Positions 8,735-17,708 of a stretch of DNA of 64,000 nt are shown one piece after another; within the stretch, counting starts at the first letter, position 1; the number at the start of each line of letters is the position of its first letter. A program made the position numbers and the translations under genes. This DNA is from CALBPI01 sp038529355 (GTDB lineage Bacteria > Pseudomonadota > Gammaproteobacteria > Steroidobacterales > Woeseiaceae), in the NCBI GenBank assembly GCA_038529355.1, contig JBCBDU010000002.1, positions 89,543 through 153,542 on the forward strand, read 5' to 3'. The notes beneath the pieces were generated by a model. It worked only from the letters and a program-made list of their open reading frames with translations. It was not told the DNA's origin and ran no database searches.

Positions 8735-10813
8735 ATGCGTCATTTTTTCGTTCAGCTCAAACGCCGCGGCGTCATTCGGTCAGCCATCGCCTACGTCATT
8801 GCAGCCTCTGCGCTCATTCAGGGCGCTAGCGTATTGACCGACGCCTTCGAGGCACCAGACGCAACCATGCCGGCGATTCTTGCGCTATTGTCGCTCGGTC
8901 TGCCGGCCGTACTTGCGTTCTCCTGGTTCTTCGATATCACTCCCGATGGTATCCGCCGCACAAAAACAGTTGATGACGATACGCAGAACACCGTCGTCGA
9001 CAGGCGCATCAATTTCGTCGTCATCAGCCTGTTGCTGGGTGCGCTGGTGTTGTCGATTTACGGCAATTTTCGCCAACCTCCCGAACCACCACAATCGATG
9101 TCGATCCTGATCGCCGACTTTGAAAACGAAGCCGGCAACGAATTGTTTTCGGGACTGATTGAGGAGTCATTGCGTGTCGGCCTGGAGGTGGCACCGTTTA
9201 TCTCAGCCTACTCACGCAAACGCGCTGCAGATATTGCAAACCAGATCGGTGGCACCGGCGCGTTGTCTGTGGAAACCGCCGGGCGAGTTGCGTTGCAAGA
9301 GAGCATCAACGTTGTGATCGGTGGCAGTGTGCGACGCGACGGCACTGGTGTCGTCAGTGTCCGACGTGACGGCGACGGACTGGTCGTTACCGCCACGGGC
9401 TTTGCGCCGGGCGATCAATCCGAGTTGTTCGCCGTCTCCGAGCGAGCCGACTCGGATGCCGACATCCTCAATGTTGTCGCGAAGATTTCAGAAAAATTGC
9501 GCCGCGCCCTGGGCGATACCAAAAAGCCGGCGGGTGCAGGCGAAAGCGAATCGTTCGTCGTAGCCAACCTCGAAGCGGCAGCCGAGTACTTAAAAGCACA
9601 AGAGCTACAGTTCGATCGCAAGCTGGAAGAAGCTGCCGTGCACTACGAAAAAGCCACGCAACTCGATCCGGGCTTCGCGAGAGCCTATGCCGGCCTGGCG
9701 CTGACCGAAAACTATCTAGGCCGCAGTGAGGCTGCCAACAAACACTGGGAGCTAGCGCTGGCCGGCCTGAATACGCTGACTGAACGCGGACAACTGCGCA
9801 CGTTGGGCAATTACTACCTGATCAACGAACAGGACTACGACAAGGCGCTCGACACTTATGAGCGTCTCGTCGAGCGTTACCCGGCTGACAACGTGGCGCA
9901 GAACAACCTCGCCGTAGCCGCCTTTTATGCGCTGGACTTCCAACGCGCGCTCGAAGTCGGCGCAGACGTGACCGAGCAGTTTCCGGACCATAGCGCGTAT
10001 GGCGCAAACCTTGCGCTATATGCCATGTATGCGAGCCGTTTCGATGCCGCCGCCGATGCGGCGAACACGGTGATCGCCATGGAGCCCGCCAGCGCCTACG
10101 CCAATTTCGTCATCGCACAAATCCAGTCGCAATCCGGCGATTTGCAGGCAGCCGAGACGACCTTCCAGAAAATGCTCGGCTTCGATCAGTTCGCCCGAGC
10201 TGTCGCTGTGGAAGGGCTGGCGGATATCGCCCTTTACCGGGGCGACGTAGATACTGCGCTACAAATACTCAATCCGGCGATCGAAGCAGAACTTGCCGCC
10301 GGCGCGCTGAATACTGTTGCGCTCAAACACATCATGCGTGTCGATGCATTTTTGTTGGCCAACGACCCAGCACAGGCGCTTGCTACCGCTGAAACTGCCC
10401 TCGACATCGATGGCAACGACCCGGCCGTCTTGGTACCGGCGGCACTGGCCTTCATCGAGTTGGCTGAATACGAACGCGCACAAGACATCATCGATACGCT
10501 GTCAGACGGTTTCTCCAAGACCAGGCGCGCCTATGCAGGCGCATTAAGCGCCGCCATGATCAGCAAGCAAGGCGACCCGCAAAAGGCCATCGCCTCGGCA
10601 ACCGCTGCACTGGAATTGGCAGACCTCTGGCTGATCCGATTGATTCGCGCCAACGTCTTGCTGCAAGCGGATCAAAAAACAGAGGCGCAAGCCGATTTGA
10701 CCGTCTGCGGAGAACGGATTGGCGAGGGTATCGCTGTGTTCTTGAACGACCGGCCGTCACTGCGACTCATGCGCAAGCTGGAAACTGCCAAACAGCAGGC
10801 CGACCTGATTTAA
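8735..10813 (+). CDS. Membrane-anchored TolB-like/TPR protein, paralogue of the gene at 864
   Basis: A protein of 692 residues. It starts with MRHFFVQLKRRGVIRSAIAY, the same basic RRxVxR module followed by two hydrophobic helices (about residues 15-35 and 48-67, ending FSWFFDITPDGI) as its paralogue. A third transmembrane segment is at about 95-113. Residues 120-240 (SMSILIADFENEAGNELFSG and following) resemble the TolB N-terminal-like domain that precedes TPRs in this family. Residues 280-690 are TPR repeats (motifs such as AVHYEKATQLDPGFARAYAGLAL and NNLAVAAFYALDFQRALE). There is no catalytic domain. It is divergent from the giant secreted gene and convergent with the TonB receptor at 10836. 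An envelope scaffold or sensor role is inference. Confidence 0.8.
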   Translation: MRHFFVQLKRRGVIRSAIAYVIAASALIQGASVLTDAFEAPDATMPAILALLSLGLPAVLAFSWFFDITPDGIRRTKTVDDDTQNTVVDRRINFVVISLLLGALVLSIYGNFRQPPEPPQSMSILIADFENEAGNELFSGLIEESLRVGLEVAPFISAYSRKRAADIANQIGGTGALSVETAGRVALQESINVVIGGSVRRDGTGVVSVRRDGDGLVVTATGFAPGDQSELFAVSERADSDADILNVVAKISEKLRRALGDTKKPAGAGESESFVVANLEAAAEYLKAQELQFDRKLEEAAVHYEKATQLDPGFARAYAGLALTENYLGRSEAANKHWELALAGLNTLTERGQLRTLGNYYLINEQDYDKALDTYERLVERYPADNVAQNNLAVAAFYALDFQRALEVGADVTEQFPDHSAYGANLALYAMYASRFDAAADAANTVIAMEPASAYANFVIAQIQSQSGDLQAAETTFQKMLGFDQFARAVAVEGLADIALYRGDVDTALQILNPAIEAELAAGALNTVALKHIMRVDAFLLANDPAQALATAETALDIDGNDPAVLVPAALAFIELAEYERAQDIIDTLSDGFSKTRRAYAGALSAAMISKQGDPQKAIASATAALELADLWLIRLIRANVLLQADQKTEAQADLTVCGERIGEGIAVFLNDRPSLRLMRKLETAKQQADLI

Positions 10814-10835
10814 TGCCGCGACATGCAGCGTTGCA

Positions 10836-12854
10836 TCAAAACGTATACCGCAACTGCAACGCCAGATTGATGCCTCGCGCATCAACGCCCGAACCATGCA
10901 CCCGATATCGCTGATCCAGCACGTTTTGTAGCTGCGCATCGAGTTGCCAGCGCTGCCGCAGCTGTTGCTGCAACGCGATATCAAACGACACCCAGCCCGG
11001 CGTGCCCAACGGGTTAATGCGCGAATCCCTGACATCGCGTGCGCTAAGGCGATTTTGCTCGCGCGCAAACGTCACACCGGTCGCAAGCTGTGTGTTGGGT
11101 CTGGCGCTCCAGGTCAGCCTGAGCTGCCCGTTGACCGGCGGAATGCGGTCGCCCGGTTCGCGCTCGGGGTTAAACTCGGTGCCACGAACCGCATTGACAA
11201 CCAATAACAGTGACAGCCGGTCACGCAGCGCATAGCGGGCATCAAGCTCGAGGCCGACAATCTCGGCGCGCGCAATATTCTCGTTGCGTTCAATTACACG
11301 GCCGTCAGCCGTCAACTCGCCAGTGGGCACCGAAGCAATCCGATCGCGATAGTCGAGCCGGAACAACGTTGCTTTGGCGCTGATACGGTCGTCGACGTAA
11401 CGCACACCGACGTCGTACTGGATCGCCGTCTCGGGTTGCAGATCGCCGTTTGCAATGTTGAACCGGTTGCCCGGGCGCGCGCCACTGACGCCAAGATCAA
11501 AAATATTGGGTGCGCGAAAACTTCGACCGATATTCGCCGCAATCGAGACCGACTCAGTAAGCGCCAGTAGCCAACCCACCTCGCCACTAACATCGGTGTT
11601 ACCCAATGGCGCTGCACCGGCGCTGTTGGTATCTGCGGTCAGATCCGTAAAACGAATGCCTGCCGAAAGCGTCTGCCGGTCCGTCGGCAACCAGACCAGT
11701 TGCCCAAAAACGGCCGCCTGGTCCAGGCTCGAATCATCCGGAAAGCGCGGCTGCGTGGCCACTTGCTCGGCCGTGTCCAGATCCACAGTACGCCGCGTGC
11801 TCGCTACCGCATCGTGATACCACTCGGCACCGACGGTCCAGCCACCGCGCGCATACTCTCGGCCACCTGTCACACCGACGTGGAACAGATCACTTCGATT
11901 GGTCTCCAACGTTCTGATTCGAGAACCGCTGTTGCGCGTGCGCCGATCATCGTCGATTCGTTGCCATGCGCTACGCAGTTGCCACTCGGCACCGAGCCAG
12001 CCGTCATCAATCTGCGCACCGACATGTACAAACGTGCGTTGATTGGGTTCGAAAAAAAACTCGGCGGAGGCCGCCTGTGTCTCACCGAAGCCAGCGTTCA
12101 ATTCGTCGACACGTGGCGTAGACGGTTGCCGCATCAGCTGCACATCGGCGAACATCGTGGCCCGCTCGGTGATCCTGCTGCGAACCGCAGCGCGCAAGCC
12201 GTAAGTCTCGTAGCCACTATCGGACACGCGCTCGCCACCACCAATACGACGCTCGCCGGTACGCGCTGCATCGAAGGCGATTAGCGCTGCCAACTCGTCG
12301 TCAGCAAGCTCCAGCGTCAACGCCGCAGCCCGCAAGGCATCAGCAGAATTGAGCTTGAGCGTTGCGTCTCCCGTCACGCGTACGCGGTCTTCGGCAAACT
12401 GTGGTTGGCGGGTAATAATGTTCACAACGCCGCCAACCGCATCGCTGCCGTAGAGCGCTGCGGCGGAACCGTGCAATACCTCGATGCGCTGCACCGACGC
12501 GCCAGGCACCAGCGCAAGGTACTGCGTCGGTGCGCTGCGAAAGATCGCGTTGTTCAGCCGAATGCCGTCAACCAGATGCAGCACTTCGGAGCCTTTGAGC
12601 CCGCGCACAACAGCCGCCCCTTGCCCGGGCGTGGTTTCTTGCAACATAACGCCAGGTGCGAACGCCAGCGCATCGGTCAGCAGCGTCGACGTCGCGATGA
12701 CGGAAGCATCGATAACACTAACCGGCGCAGGCACCGCGTCGATGCTGCTCGAGCGCCGGGTTGCCGTAACCTGGATCTCGTCGATGACCGCCGCACGCGC
12801 ATGCGGTGTTGCATACGCTGCCAGCAACACACAGACGAACAGACGCGCTCGCAT
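10836..12854 (-). CDS. TonB-dependent outer-membrane receptor (BtuB/CirA-like)
   Basis: I choose ATG 12854 because it begins a good signal peptide (MRARLFVCVLLAAYATPHARA); the open frame extends to 13007 and an ATG at 12911 is an alternative. The mature protein begins with a TonB-box-like DEIQVTATRR, then a plug domain (DALAFAPGVMLQETTPGQG, VVRGLKGSEVLHLVDGIRLN, GSAAALYGSDAVGGVVNIIT). A 22-strand-type barrel follows and ends in LQLRYTF with the terminal Phe used for BAM recognition. The mature length of about 650 residues fits vitamin B12, siderophore or heme receptors. No ligand is indicated by neighbours, and I saw no cobalamin riboswitch or Fur box upstream. It faces the CIA30 gene divergently. 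Confidence 0.9.
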   Translation of the reverse strand: MRARLFVCVLLAAYATPHARAAVIDEIQVTATRRSSSIDAVPAPVSVIDASVIATSTLLTDALAFAPGVMLQETTPGQGAAVVRGLKGSEVLHLVDGIRLNNAIFRSAPTQYLALVPGASVQRIEVLHGSAAALYGSDAVGGVVNIITRQPQFAEDRVRVTGDATLKLNSADALRAAALTLELADDELAALIAFDAARTGERRIGGGERVSDSGYETYGLRAAVRSRITERATMFADVQLMRQPSTPRVDELNAGFGETQAASAEFFFEPNQRTFVHVGAQIDDGWLGAEWQLRSAWQRIDDDRRTRNSGSRIRTLETNRSDLFHVGVTGGREYARGGWTVGAEWYHDAVASTRRTVDLDTAEQVATQPRFPDDSSLDQAAVFGQLVWLPTDRQTLSAGIRFTDLTADTNSAGAAPLGNTDVSGEVGWLLALTESVSIAANIGRSFRAPNIFDLGVSGARPGNRFNIANGDLQPETAIQYDVGVRYVDDRISAKATLFRLDYRDRIASVPTGELTADGRVIERNENIARAEIVGLELDARYALRDRLSLLLVVNAVRGTEFNPEREPGDRIPPVNGQLRLTWSARPNTQLATGVTFAREQNRLSARDVRDSRINPLGTPGWVSFDIALQQQLRQRWQLDAQLQNVLDQRYRVHGSGVDARGINLALQLRYTF

Positions 12855-13101
12855 GCATTCGCAGCGAGCACGGCACCGTGTCGCAGTCTGTTTCGATAGG
12901 AACCCGCGCATGATTATTGGTGACATCGAGAATAAGCCGACAAGGCTATCAATTTTGCCGGCGCAGTGTTGGACGCAAGTCCGACTCACATACATTGCAG
13001 ATGCCACGACGACGCCATCAACTCACCTTCTGCGTGAATCACCGCTCCGCGCTAGCAGTTGCCTGCGAACACGAATGCACGAATCATACGTCGCCCGACG
13101 T

Positions 13102-13107
13102 TATACT
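13102..13107 (+). promoter_or_regulatory. Possible -10 element (TATACT) for the CIA30-domain gene
   Basis: TATACT ends six bases before the GTG start at 13114, the spacing expected if transcription begins at or just before the start codon. No Shine-Dalgarno sequence precedes the GTG, so a leaderless transcript is possible. No convincing -35 box was found. Confidence 0.3.
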
Positions 13108-13113
13108 GGCACC

Positions 13114-14082
13114 GTGAAATCGCTCGCCTTTGCCACCACCGTGATACTGGTTTGCCACAGCTCGCTGCGCGCGAATACAGCAGTTTTGCGCAACACGCAT
13201 CAACAGGACGCTCACATGCTGACCGATTTTTCGACCAGGACGCCAGACCTTGGTTGGTTCGTCGTCAATGACACTGTCATGGGGGGCCGTAGCGAAGGTG
13301 AATTCGCGGTCCGCGACGAGCAACTGCATTTTACCGGTCGTACCAATACACGCGGAGGCGGCTTCAGCTCCATCCGCAGCGCAGCGCTCGCGCTTGATCT
13401 TTCACGCCACGACGGCATTAGGCTGCGCGTTCGCGCGGACGGGCGCCGCTACAGCTGGCAATTGCGCACGAGTGCACAGTACTACGGTCGAGACATCGCA
13501 TACTGGGCTGATTTCGAGACCGAAGCCGGCGAATGGCAGATTATCGACATCCCTTTCTCCCGCTTCGTTCCAAAATTCCGCGGAACAGTCTTGCCCGGAC
13601 CAAGCCTGAACACGGGTGACATCACCGGTATGGGCCTGATGATTTACGACAATCGCGACGGTGCTTTTGCGTTGCAAATGGACAGCGTGCAGACATTCAT
13701 CGAGCTGACACCTTTCTCGCTGCAATCACTGCAATGGAAGAAGCGCGTTCTGCTGCTCAGCGCACCGGACCGTGACGATCCAACACTTGGCAAACAACTT
13801 GCGGCCATTGTGGCGTCGCGCAGCGCGTTCGCGGAACGTGATCTTGTGCTGGTTGTGCTACTCGGCAACGGCACATCAACAGCCGACGACAAACCGTTTG
13901 ACGCCGCATCGGCCGACGAGATACGCGACCGCACAAACATTGACCCCGAAACGTTTTCCGTGACGCTGATCGGCAAAGACGGATCCGTGAAATCATCAAA
14001 TCAGGAGTATGTGCCAATGGAGCAGATCTACGCACTGATTGATGGCATGCCGATGCGTCGCCGCGAGATGACGGAACGTTAA
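13114..14082 (+). CDS. Secreted CIA30-domain protein fused to a DUF4174 domain
   Basis: I take the GTG at 13114 as start because it gives a signal peptide (VKSLAFATTVILVCHSSLRA); the frame is open far upstream, but over the TonB receptor gene on the other strand, and an ATG at 13075 is an alternative. Residues about 35-200 match the CIA30/NDUFAF1 family: FSTRTPDLGWFVVNDTVMGG, GFSSIRSA, GIRLRVRADGRRYSWQLRT and WQIIDIPFSRF. This beta-sandwich resembles carbohydrate-binding modules. The C-terminal ~110 residues (KRVLLLSAPDRDDPTLGKQL, LIGKDGSVKSS) match DUF4174, a thioredoxin-like-fold domain without the CxxC motif. Function is unknown; bacterial CIA30 proteins are usually secreted or periplasmic. 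It stands alone between divergent and convergent neighbours. Confidence 0.75.
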   Translation: MKSLAFATTVILVCHSSLRANTAVLRNTHQQDAHMLTDFSTRTPDLGWFVVNDTVMGGRSEGEFAVRDEQLHFTGRTNTRGGGFSSIRSAALALDLSRHDGIRLRVRADGRRYSWQLRTSAQYYGRDIAYWADFETEAGEWQIIDIPFSRFVPKFRGTVLPGPSLNTGDITGMGLMIYDNRDGAFALQMDSVQTFIELTPFSLQSLQWKKRVLLLSAPDRDDPTLGKQLAAIVASRSAFAERDLVLVVLLGNGTSTADDKPFDAASADEIRDRTNIDPETFSVTLIGKDGSVKSSNQEYVPMEQIYALIDGMPMRRREMTER

Positions 14083-14138
14083 CCTACGTCAGGTTTATTA
14101 CTGCCGATTAGGCGCAGCGAAACCAACCGCGGTTTTTG

Positions 14139-14864
14139 TCATCGCGCAGCGCGCGCATAGGTCCAGATCTGCAGTGTTTGCAGACGACGGTGTGTACAGA
14201 CGAACATGGGTGCGACCGGGCTGAAGCGAAACGTGTCGACACCGCCATCGGTAACCGAATTCAAATCGATAGGGTCATGCAGCGCATGCGCGGGCTTGCC
14301 GTTCCACGTTGTCGATTGCGGTGTTTGTCGCAGATCCCAGAGCAGCGGACGATCATCATCGTCGGCCATCGACACCAACAGTTGCGAGTCGCAATCAAAC
14401 GCGAGGTAGTTGATCACATTCTGGTATTGGTGATTATTCTTCGACCTGTCGTGCCCGACCAAAAATGTCGGCGAACTCACCGGCAGTGTTTCAATTCGGA
14501 GCCGGCCATGTTGGTAGCCGATAGCCACAGTCTTGCCATCGGGCGCCACCGTCGCACCTGCGTAGTCCGGAAAAGGCTCGGCGATGAAACCAACTGCACC
14601 GGCTTGATCTTGCACATGGAAGCCGGGAGCCGACGCGCCGGAATCTTTCGCACCTGCTCGCCACTGCGCTGATACGGGCGCAGATGCATGTTCATCGTTG
14701 GGCACTAGAGCAGCATCCAGTGGCTCTCCGGTACGCGGATTCCATGCCTGTCTACCTGCTCGCGTTGTTGCCACAACCGCATTGCCATCTGCGCTGAAAC
14801 CGGCCGACAGAAAACACCGCTCACCGCTAATCGTCACCCCTCTGGTGAAGGTCAACACACTCAT
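14139..14864 (-). CDS. WD40-like beta-propeller protein, translationally coupled
   Basis: A protein of 241 residues without signal peptide, so probably cytoplasmic. WD40-type blades are visible: GFSADGNAVVATTRAGRQAW, APDGKTVAIGYQHGRLRIE, YLAFDCDSQLLVSMADDDDR followed by PLLWDL, and FRFSPVAPMFVCTHRRLQTL. Only about five to six blades are present, so it may be a small or incomplete propeller, or may dimerise. Its ATG overlaps the stop of the upstream 60-residue gene (TCAT, 14861-14864 on the plus strand), implying translational coupling. Function is unknown; propellers are usually protein-interaction platforms, and the coupled small protein is the obvious candidate partner. Confidence 0.7.
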   Translation of the reverse strand: MSVLTFTRGVTISGERCFLSAGFSADGNAVVATTRAGRQAWNPRTGEPLDAALVPNDEHASAPVSAQWRAGAKDSGASAPGFHVQDQAGAVGFIAEPFPDYAGATVAPDGKTVAIGYQHGRLRIETLPVSSPTFLVGHDRSKNNHQYQNVINYLAFDCDSQLLVSMADDDDRPLLWDLRQTPQSTTWNGKPAHALHDPIDLNSVTDGGVDTFRFSPVAPMFVCTHRRLQTLQIWTYARAAR

Positions 14865-15043
14865 GTGTCGTCAGGCGGATCAGTCTCTTCCAGGCCGGCT
14901 TCTACTGACTGACTATCACCCCGGCGGCGCGCAGAACGCGCCGTGTCCTTGATCTCGCCGGTATACGTCCAATGCTCCATGTTGGAGTGCCCGCGCTTGC
15001 CACCTGAGCCGCCCTCACTGGATATCTTCTTTAACGTACTCAT
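14861..15043 (-). CDS. Small (60 aa) hydrophilic protein coupled to the WD40-like gene
   Basis: It begins at ATG 15043 behind an AGAGAG Shine-Dalgarno-like sequence and is far shorter than the full open frame (to 15217), whose extra residues are low-quality. The protein starts MSTLKKISSEGGSGGKRGHS, continues with MEHWTYTGEIKDTAR, then an RRR cluster, and ends in an acidic tail (EETDPPDDT). It has no hydrophobic core and is likely disordered or folds on a partner. The Glu-His-Trp-Thr-Tyr-Thr stretch looks conserved-motif-like. The four-base overlap with the next start suggests the two proteins are made in stoichiometric amounts. I do not recognise the family. Confidence 0.65.
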   Translation of the reverse strand: MSTLKKISSEGGSGGKRGHSNMEHWTYTGEIKDTARSARRRGDSQSVEAGLEETDPPDDT

Positions 15044-15113
15044 CGCAGACTCTCTGTACCGAACGCGTCTATTGCAGGACGCACCCCAAGGACGACGGGC
15101 GGATACGCCACCG

Positions 15114-16052
15114 CTAGCGCAACGCCGACCCGAGATCGAGTTCACGGTACCTGTCCGGACGATAGCGTTGCAACAAATTCCACAGGATCGCGACCGTTTG
15201 CGCGTCCAGTTCACCATCGAAATCGCGTGCCCGATAGTGCAGCTGCAGTGCGCGCAGCGCGAAGCGTGTCTGACGGTCCATCAGCCCGGTGACGTCAACT
15301 TCGTAACCATAAGCATTCAATGCACGTTGAACCTGATTCACATCAGGCATTGCCTGCGCAAAGACATCAGTCAGTGCAGCTGTCTGCGACTCATCGAACC
15401 ATGCGCCAATGCCAGCCTCAAACAGAACGCGCCACGGGAACAGCGGTCCAGGGTCGGACTTGCGCATCGGTGCGATATCGGAATGCGCCACAAAATCCAC
15501 CGGATCGATATCCGGATAGCGACGCTGGATGTCCCGCAACAATGCAATCAACAGATCAATCTGCGTTTGGGTATACGGTACAAACGTGCACGCTATACCG
15601 CTCGGCAGTGTCTGCGCCGCCTTGCGATCATCGCCTGAGCAGGCGAACTCGTTAACGATCTCAATACCAATTGAGCGATCATTAAGCCCAGTCTCGCCAG
15701 CCCAGTAGCTGACGCCAGCATGCCAGGCGCGCGCATGCTCCTCGACAAACTGATACAGCCGAGCGCGTCGTCGCGGATAGCTGGGATCATCGGCGCGCGG
15801 AATCAAATAGTGCGAGCTGACCGGATAGTCGGTGACCGTGGTCAGCAGGCGCATGGACTCCGCAAAATTTTCGGACGTCGCGTGAATTACCACATAGTCA
15901 ACGCGACTGCTCTGATTGCTGGACGGTATCGTCACAACCGACGTGCAGCCACCAAACCATACCAGGCACATTGCACCGACAAACGCGCGAACCTGCAAGC
16001 GAGCACACCGTGTGTTTCGATTGGGCAAAGCTGCGCTCGCGCTCAACGACAA
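15114..16052 (-). CDS. amiD: AmiD-like N-acetylmuramoyl-L-alanine amidase lipoprotein
   Basis: It cleaves the amide bond between MurNAc and the L-Ala of peptidoglycan stems or anhydro-muropeptides; E. coli AmiD is an outer-membrane lipoprotein of this type. The Amidase_2 (type 2, AmpD-like) zinc domain shows VDYVVIHATSENF, VSSHYLIPR, HAGVSYW, GIEIVN and VAHSDIAP, so the zinc His residues are present. A C-terminal peptidoglycan-binding domain (NQVQRALNAYGYEVDVTGLM) follows. The N-terminus ends in a lipobox-like WFGGC. The annotated start is a TTG at 16052; another TTG at 15998 would give a tighter lipoprotein signal. It starts only three bases after the M20 gene and is probably cotranscribed with it. 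Assignment to the family is firm; true orthology to amiD is likely but not proven. Confidence 0.85.
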   Translation of the reverse strand: MSLSASAALPNRNTRCARLQVRAFVGAMCLVWFGGCTSVVTIPSSNQSSRVDYVVIHATSENFAESMRLLTTVTDYPVSSHYLIPRADDPSYPRRRARLYQFVEEHARAWHAGVSYWAGETGLNDRSIGIEIVNEFACSGDDRKAAQTLPSGIACTFVPYTQTQIDLLIALLRDIQRRYPDIDPVDFVAHSDIAPMRKSDPGPLFPWRVLFEAGIGAWFDESQTAALTDVFAQAMPDVNQVQRALNAYGYEVDVTGLMDRQTRFALRALQLHYRARDFDGELDAQTVAILWNLLQRYRPDRYRELDLGSALR

Positions 16053-16055
16053 TCG

Positions 16056-17474
16056 CTACTTGCGATAATCCAGCGGCGGCGAGCGATCGCCGAGCAGGGC
16101 TTCATAAACAAAGTCGCCACCACGTCGACGTGCGAACTCTGCTTTTGCTGCTTCACGCAGCTCGGCGTCGGTGTACAGTGAGACGGCCATGCTGCTCAGC
16201 GCGCGCGCAGCAAGATCAGCACCCTTGAAACCAATGCTCATGCCGCCGGCCGCCACCGCTTGCCAGCTGTGTGCTGCGGTACCCGGAACCCACGTGGCCG
16301 TGCCGACGCCGACCGTTGGCACGGCGATCGACACATCACCAACGTCGGTAGAGCCGTAACCAAGCGTGACCGAATACGGTTGGATTTCGCTTTGCGAGCC
16401 TAACGGGTTACGCGGTTTGTCGAAACTCTCGAACAGTGTTTGCGCAAACGCTTGTTCGTCGGCTGTGTACTCCAGACCGCCCAGCTCGCGCAGCGTTGCA
16501 TCCATCGCCTGTTGCAGCGTTTCATTGACGAGCACGGGGTGATTGCCGTGGATGATCTCCCACTCAACTTGTGTACCGGTACCGATCGCCGCACCTTCGG
16601 CCGCTTGCTCAAGACGGGGCCACAAATCCTTGACGGTCGCAGCGGTCGGATGACGCAAGTAATAAAACACTTCGGCATAGTCCGGTACGACATTCGGCGC
16701 GTTGCCACCGGCGGTAATTACGTAATGAATACGTGTTTGCTGCGGCACGTGCTCACGCATCAGATTGACCATGTGGTTCATTGCTTCCACACCATCCAGC
16801 GCCGAACGCCCGCGCTCCGGCGCGCTGGCGGCATGCGCAGAAATGCCCGTGAAGCGAAACTTGGCCGAACGATTCGCAAGCGTCGTTCGGGCAGCGGCGG
16901 AATTTGAGTCGCTGGGATGCCAGTGCATCGCGAAATCAACATCGTCAAACAATCCGGCGCGCACCATATAAACCTTGCCGCTGCCACCCTCTTCAGCGGG
17001 CGTGCCGTAAAAGCGAATCGTGCCCGACGCGCCAGTCGCCTGCAGCCACTCCTTGATCGCAATCACGGCCGACGCAGAGCCGGCGCCGAATAGATTGTGA
17101 CCGCAAGCGTGGCCTGCATGCTTGTCAGCGATTGGGCTGCGTGTCGGCGTTGAGTCCTGCGTGATGCCCGGCAACGCATCGTATTCGCCGAGGACAGCAA
17201 TCACGGGTTCGCCGGAGCCGTACGAGGCGACGAAAGCTGTGGGAATATCGGCAACACCGGCCTTGATCTCGAAACCCTCGCCGGCCAGATAGTTTTGCAG
17301 CAGCTCGCTGCTGCGCGTTTCCTGATACCCGACTTCTGCGTACTCCCACAGTGTCCGTGCGGTTTGTGCGGTGCGCTGGAAGTTTTCATCCAGCCAGTCA
17401 AGGTGTGTATCGTCTGCCGCGACGGTTGGCGCAAAAAACGCCGTCAGTGTTATGGCTGCACAGAATCGGAGCAT
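16056..17474 (-). CDS. Periplasmic M20 family amidohydrolase (AbgB-like)
   Basis: A 472-residue metal-dependent amidohydrolase of the M20D/AbgB type, which removes acyl or aminobenzoyl groups from amino acids or dipeptides. A signal peptide is present (MLRFCAAITLTAFFAPTVA, then ADD), unlike cytoplasmic AbgB. Metal-site motifs are GEYDALPGI, HAGHACGHNLFGAGS, YGTPAEEGGSGK, MHWHPSD and the late TAAHSWQ. The dimerisation domain starts at GISAHAASAPERGRSALD. It lies directly upstream of the amidase gene in an operon-like arrangement, so it may act on amide-linked periplasmic material such as muropeptide fragments. That link is inference from context. Confidence 0.88.
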   Translation of the reverse strand: MLRFCAAITLTAFFAPTVAADDTHLDWLDENFQRTAQTARTLWEYAEVGYQETRSSELLQNYLAGEGFEIKAGVADIPTAFVASYGSGEPVIAVLGEYDALPGITQDSTPTRSPIADKHAGHACGHNLFGAGSASAVIAIKEWLQATGASGTIRFYGTPAEEGGSGKVYMVRAGLFDDVDFAMHWHPSDSNSAAARTTLANRSAKFRFTGISAHAASAPERGRSALDGVEAMNHMVNLMREHVPQQTRIHYVITAGGNAPNVVPDYAEVFYYLRHPTAATVKDLWPRLEQAAEGAAIGTGTQVEWEIIHGNHPVLVNETLQQAMDATLRELGGLEYTADEQAFAQTLFESFDKPRNPLGSQSEIQPYSVTLGYGSTDVGDVSIAVPTVGVGTATWVPGTAAHSWQAVAAGGMSIGFKGADLAARALSSMAVSLYTDAELREAAKAEFARRRGGDFVYEALLGDRSPPLDYRK

Positions 17475-17708
17475 TGCTTACATCCTCGGTTGGGTTTTGC
17501 CGACCGTCTGTCAGACAGCTCGACCTTCACAACGTCATTTATAACCAATTCTTGCCGCCCGCGCTCACTTTGCGAACAGTCGCCGTTGTGCCAATCGCCC
17601 ATGCACCGCCGCCAGCGACTCAATATATGCGCCGGCGTGCCGATAAATCGGCAGTGGCTGTCGAAAGACGACGGTCGAACATCGATCAACCCGCGTTCGG
17701 AACATAGC

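Noticed and set aside
10836..13100. Cobalamin riboswitch or Fur box for the BtuB/CirA-like receptor
   Set aside because: I could not find the conserved B12-box or a Fur-like palindrome upstream of 12854.
12484..13113. Upstream extension of the CIA30 gene
   Set aside because: It lies antisense to the TonB receptor plug, and a signal peptide begins at 13114.
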